Shown piece by piece: positions 61,080 through 64,000 of a stretch of 64,000 nt of DNA. A model generated the notes under the pieces. The model was not told where the DNA came from. It saw only the letters and a list, made by a program, of their open reading frames with translations, and searched no databases. Position 1 is the first letter of the stretch. Every line of letters starts with the position of its first letter. A program made the translations under genes and the position numbers. Location of the stretch: NCBI RefSeq assembly GCF_008757455.1, contig NZ_VCMV01000021.1:157092-221091 (forward strand), given 5' to 3'. Origin of the DNA: Microvirga brassicacearum (GTDB lineage Bacteria > Pseudomonadota > Alphaproteobacteria > Rhizobiales > Beijerinckiaceae).

Positions 61080-61487
61080 CTACCCAGCCGCCGCCTCGAT
61101 GGCTTCCATGTCGTCGTCGGAAAGGCCGAAATGGTGGCCGATTTCATGCACGAGCACGTGGGTGACGAGGTGACCCAGCGTCTCCTCGTGCTCGGCCCAG
61201 TAATCCAGCAGCGGCCGGCGATAAAGCCAGACCATGTTGGGAAACTGGCCCGTCTGCATGACGTCGCCACCTTGCGCGAGGCCGACGCCACGAAACAGGC
61301 CGAGCAGGTCGAACGGCGTTTCGCATTCCATCTCGGTCAGGGTCTCGTCGTCGGGGAAATCCTCGACCCGGATTACGACGCCGTCGCAGAGCTGGCGGAA
61401 CGCCTCCGGCAAGCCCTCATAGGCCGCATGCGCCAGGAGCTCGAAATCCGCCAGCGACGGTGCTTGCAACTTCGCAATATCGGTCAT
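61080..61487 (-). CDS. Minimal zinc metallopeptidase family protein (MTH685-like)
   Basis: This 135-residue protein has the zinc motif HEIGHHFGLSDDDM (H114, E115, H118) and a compact alpha/beta fold entry FPNMVWLYRRPLLDYW. It belongs to the small peptidase family (PF06262) that has no further domains. ATG 61487 follows GGCAG. It is 14 bp after the small membrane protein gene, in the same operon. The substrate is unknown. Confidence 0.9.
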   Translation of the reverse strand: MTDIAKLQAPSLADFELLAHAAYEGLPEAFRQLCDGVVIRVEDFPDDETLTEMECETPFDLLGLFRGVGLAQGGDVMQTGQFPNMVWLYRRPLLDYWAEHEETLGHLVTHVLVHEIGHHFGLSDDDMEAIEAAAG

Positions 61488-61501
61488 GCCGCCTGCCGTG
61501 A

Positions 61502-61759
61502 TCAGATCAGCCGGAGCTGCACGGCGAGCCAATAAACCAGGACGACGAATCCCACCACCGAAAGGCTGCGGCCGATCCGACGGCCCCAGAGCTCGATCGG
61601 GTCGGTGCCGCCATCCTCGGCGGCGCCAACGGCGTCCCGCCCCGCAAGATGGTCGGTCATGCGGCGGCTCATACGGTTGAGGGACGACGAGCCAAGGGTT
61701 TCCGAATCCCGTTTCACACGCTCCAGCGCCTCGCGGGATTCCCGCTCCGGGTCATTCAT
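61502..61759 (-). CDS. Small membrane protein, hypothetical
   Basis: This 85-residue protein starts at ATG 61759 after a perfect AGGAGG. The N-terminal 60 residues are charged and helical (RESREALERVKRDSETLG), and one hydrophobic segment closes the chain (SVVGFVVLVYWLAVQLRL). It is a tail-anchored inner-membrane protein by appearance. It is translationally close to the peptidase gene that follows. No family is recognised. Confidence 0.8.
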   Translation of the reverse strand: MNDPERESREALERVKRDSETLGSSSLNRMSRRMTDHLAGRDAVGAAEDGGTDPIELWGRRIGRSLSVVGFVVLVYWLAVQLRLI

Positions 61760-61853
61760 CGAAGCCTCCTGACGTGCCCCCTTGGTCGAGTGGAGCTTGC
61801 CCCGCAACCTTTACCCTGATGGAGCGGTGTCTCGAAGGACGATGCACTCTTCC

Positions 61854-63269
61854 TCAGCCCCGGGTGCGGATATCCACAAACCGTCCGGCGATCGCCGCCG
61901 CCGCCGCCATGGCGGGCGACACCAGATGCGTGCGCCCCTTGAAGCCCTGACGGCCCTCGAAGTTGCGGTTGGAGGTGGAGGCGCAGCGCTCGCCCGGTGC
62001 CAGGCGGTCGGCATTCATGGCAAGGCACATGGAGCAACCGGGTTCGCGCCAGTCGAAGCCCGCGGCCTTGAAGATCGCGTCGAGCCCTTCGGCCTCCGCC
62101 TGCATCTTCACGATGCCGGAGCCGGGCACGATCATGGCGTTGACGGCGTCGTGCACGCGTTTGCCCTCGACCATTTTGGCAACGACCCGAAGATCCTCGA
62201 TGCGGCCATTGGTGCAGGAGCCGATGAACACCCGGTCGAGCGTGATATCGGTGATTTTCGTGCCGGGCTTCAGGCCCATATATTCGAGCGCGCGCCATTT
62301 CGACAGGCGCTTGTTCTCCTGCGGGATCTGGTCGGGATCCGGAACCGCGCCTGCAACCGAGATCACATCCTCGGGGCTGGTGCCCCAGGTGACGATCGGC
62401 GGCAGGCTCGCCGCGTCGAGCCGGAGCTCGGTATCGAAGACCGCGTCATCATCGGAACGCAGCGTTTCCCAATAGCGCACGGCCGCATCCCAAGCCTCGC
62501 CCTTCGGCGATTTGGGACGGTCCTTCAGATAAGCGTAAGTCTTTTCGTCGGGCGCGATCATGCCGGCGCGGGCGCCGCCTTCGATCGCCATGTTGCAGAC
62601 CGTCATGCGGCCTTCCATCGACAGCGCCCGGATGGCCTCGCCCGCATATTCCATCACGTGGCCGGTGCCGCCCGCGGTGCCGGTTTCGCCGATGATGGAC
62701 AGGATGATGTCCTTGGCGGTGACGCCCTCGGGCAGCTTGCCGTCAACGGTGACGCGAAAATTCTTCGCCTTCTGCTGGATCAGCGTCTGGGTCGCGAGCA
62801 CATGCTCGACCTCCGACGTGCCGATGCCATGCGCCAGCGCGCCGAAGGCGCCATGCGTGGAGGTGTGGCTGTCGCCGCAAACGATGGTCATGCCCGGCAG
62901 GGTGAAGCCCTGTTCGGGACCGACCACGTGGACGATGCCCTGGCGCTTGTCGAGCTCGTCGAAATATTCGACGCCGAAATCGCGCGCATTCTGCGCCAGC
63001 GTCTCGATCTGGATGGCGGATTCGGGATCTTCGATCCCGTGCGTCCGGTCGGTCGTCGGCACGTTGTGATCGACCACCGCCAGCGTCTTTGCCGGCTGGC
63101 GGACCGTGCGGCCCGCAAGGCGGAGGCCTTCGAAAGCCTGCGGGGACGTGACCTCGTGGACGAGATGGCGGTCGATATAGAGAAGGCACGTCCCATCATC
63201 CTGCCGATCGACGACGTGTTCGTCGAAGATTTTGTCGTACATGGTGCGGGGCTTGGCCATCATTCTCAT
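61854..63269 (-). CDS. leuC: 3-isopropylmalate dehydratase large subunit
   Basis: This 471-residue aconitase-family protein has the iron-sulfur ligands in [15 protein letters not shown] and [10 protein letters not shown] (three cysteines), [26 protein letters not shown] and the start [15 protein letters not shown]. It works with LeuD (56448) in leucine synthesis. ATG 63269 is used; ATG 63260 two codons on is also plausible. The 214-bp gap 63270-63483 upstream holds no gene but the bidirectional terminator. Confidence 0.96.
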   Translation of the reverse strand: MRMMAKPRTMYDKIFDEHVVDRQDDGTCLLYIDRHLVHEVTSPQAFEGLRLAGRTVRQPAKTLAVVDHNVPTTDRTHGIEDPESAIQIETLAQNARDFGVEYFDELDKRQGIVHVVGPEQGFTLPGMTIVCGDSHTSTHGAFGALAHGIGTSEVEHVLATQTLIQQKAKNFRVTVDGKLPEGVTAKDIILSIIGETGTAGGTGHVMEYAGEAIRALSMEGRMTVCNMAIEGGARAGMIAPDEKTYAYLKDRPKSPKGEAWDAAVRYWETLRSDDDAVFDTELRLDAASLPPIVTWGTSPEDVISVAGAVPDPDQIPQENKRLSKWRALEYMGLKPGTKITDITLDRVFIGSCTNGRIEDLRVVAKMVEGKRVHDAVNAMIVPGSGIVKMQAEAEGLDAIFKAAGFDWREPGCSMCLAMNADRLAPGERCASTSNRNFEGRQGFKGRTHLVSPAMAAAAAIAGRFVDIRTRG

Positions 63270-63424
63270 TCCAACGCGTTGCAGGACACTGTGCTCAGGT
63301 TTTAGCGGTTCTGCGCCAACGCGAAAAGATGTTTTGGCGGCGCAGGGCGAGCCGGGACATCATCGCATAGCGGATCGGCTTTCCGGCGCAATAAAATTCT
63401 GAGCGGCGCCGTGATCGCGAATGC

Positions 63425-63454
63425 AAAAAAGCGCGGCCGTGACCGCGCTTTTTT
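63425..63454. terminator. Bidirectional rho-independent terminator after rplS
   Basis: AAAAAAGCGCGG (63425-63436) and CCGCGCTTTTTT (63443-63454) pair perfectly across CCGTGA. GC stem and T-run exist on both strands. It lies 29 bp past the rplS stop. Confidence 0.92.
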
Positions 63455-63483
63455 TCAATCTCGCAGGAGCTTGCGCGAAAAAA

Positions 63484-63885
63484 TTACTCGGCGGCTGCCG
63501 GGGCCTTGCCCTTGCCGCCCTTGGCCGGCTGCCGCTCGACGCGCTCGGCGATACGAGCCGACTTGCCGCGGCGATCGCGCAGGTAATAGAGCTTGGCGCG
63601 GCGCACGAGACCGCGGCGCACGACCTTGATGGAATCGATGTTGGGCGAATAGACCGGGAACACGCGCTCCACGCCTTCGCCGTAGGAAATCTTGCGGACG
63701 GTGAAGCTTTCCTGGAAGCCGGCGCCGGAGCGGGCGATGCAGACGCCCTCATAGGCCTGCACGCGGCTGCGTTCGCCTTCCTTGACCTTCACGTTGACGA
63801 TCACGGTGTCGCCGGGCTGAAAGTCCGGAATGGTCTTGCCGAGCTTCTCGATATGCTCTTTGTCGAGCTGCTGAATGATGTTCAT
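63484..63885 (-). CDS. rplS: 50S ribosomal protein L19
   Basis: This 133-residue protein has the L19 core [42 protein letters not shown] and [21 protein letters not shown], with an Ala/Lys-rich C-terminal tail. It is in the large ribosomal subunit near the 30S interface. ATG 63885 follows TTGGAG. The usual neighbour trmD should lie just right of the window; 63886-64000 hold only the leader. Confidence 0.96.
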   Translation of the reverse strand: MNIIQQLDKEHIEKLGKTIPDFQPGDTVIVNVKVKEGERSRVQAYEGVCIARSGAGFQESFTVRKISYGEGVERVFPVYSPNIDSIKVVRRGLVRRAKLYYLRDRRGKSARIAERVERQPAKGGKGKAPAAAE

Positions 63886-64000
63886 GGGTCGATACTCCAA
63901 GCCGTGGCGTGGCTTTCGGGATGATCCCGATGCCCGCAGGATTTCGGCGTCCTGTTGTGAATTGTGGGCGGCTATACAGGGTTTTGGGGGGATTGGGAAG

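Noticed and set aside
61782..63305. A 507-codon plus-strand frame opposite leuC
   Set aside because: LeuC motifs and cysteines are complete on the minus strand. The plus-strand protein has no recognisable family and a His/Arg-rich shadow composition.

Overview
The window is GC-rich (low-to-mid 60s percent by eye), densely packed, and looks like a chromosome of an alphaproteobacterium of the order Hyphomicrobiales (Rhizobiales). The main evidence is an AcpXL-type acyl carrier protein (12785-13066) at the head of a very-long-chain fatty acid (VLCFA) gene set, which is characteristic of rhizobial lipid A. Supporting evidence is the chromosomal block rplS - leuC - leuD - leuB - asd at the right end, a CGPC-type CnoX thioredoxin, a ProX/YbaK deacylase and an extragenic repeat of a type common in this order. 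I cannot name the genus. I see no phage genes, insertion sequences, integrases or CRISPR arrays.

Layout, left to right. 1-344: start of an RND efflux adaptor. 494-8104: an IclR regulator divergent from an operon that joins a spermidine/putrescine-type ABC importer to a three-subunit FAD/iron-sulfur dehydrogenase related to HcnABC and opine oxidases. 8167-15840: the VLCFA operon (AcpXL, FabZ, an inactive-looking ketosynthase, an active ketosynthase, a FabG-like reductase, an odd metallo-beta-lactamase-fold protein), then a CX5R phosphatase and an MsbA-like exporter. 15968-20207: an RTX protein, a DUF72 protein, a type III polyketide synthase with a membrane methyltransferase, and tRNA-Gly(GCC). 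20378-27913: housekeeping and acyl-CoA genes (ProX, CnoX, Lon-N domain, UPF0434, HpcH-type lyase, enoyl-CoA hydratase, acyl-CoA synthetase, UspA) and an unrecognised protein.

28139-33651: a LacI-controlled amino-sugar operon (lacI, nagB, solute-binding protein, nagA, second solute-binding protein) with no permease. 33798-41694: an amino-acid utilisation locus with a polar amino-acid ABC transporter, a DapF-like epimerase with an altered active-site motif, an FAD oxidase and two D-cysteine-desulfhydrase-family PLP enzymes. 41898-45029: a TAXI-type TRAP transporter, followed by a threonine dehydratase-like enzyme. 46303-49377: a 1024-residue RTX/cadherin/Calx-beta protein whose C-terminus matches that of the first RTX protein. 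49555-63885: asd, a hypothetical membrane protein, DUF305 and sulfite-oxidase-like proteins, leuB, a lytic transglycosylase, leuD, a small membrane protein with DsbB, a GNAT-like protein, an MFS transporter, a frameshifted ydcF, a minimal zinc peptidase, leuC and rplS.

The biology is import-and-oxidise catabolism of small nitrogen compounds (four periplasmic uptake systems, each beside its enzymes), outer-membrane lipid modification, two secreted calcium-binding proteins, and core leucine/lysine biosynthesis. The points most worth following are the ketosynthase pair with one partner lacking its catalytic residues, the DapF-like/DcyD-like catabolic locus, the two-binding-protein nag operon without permeases, and the pair of RTX proteins sharing one C-terminal domain.
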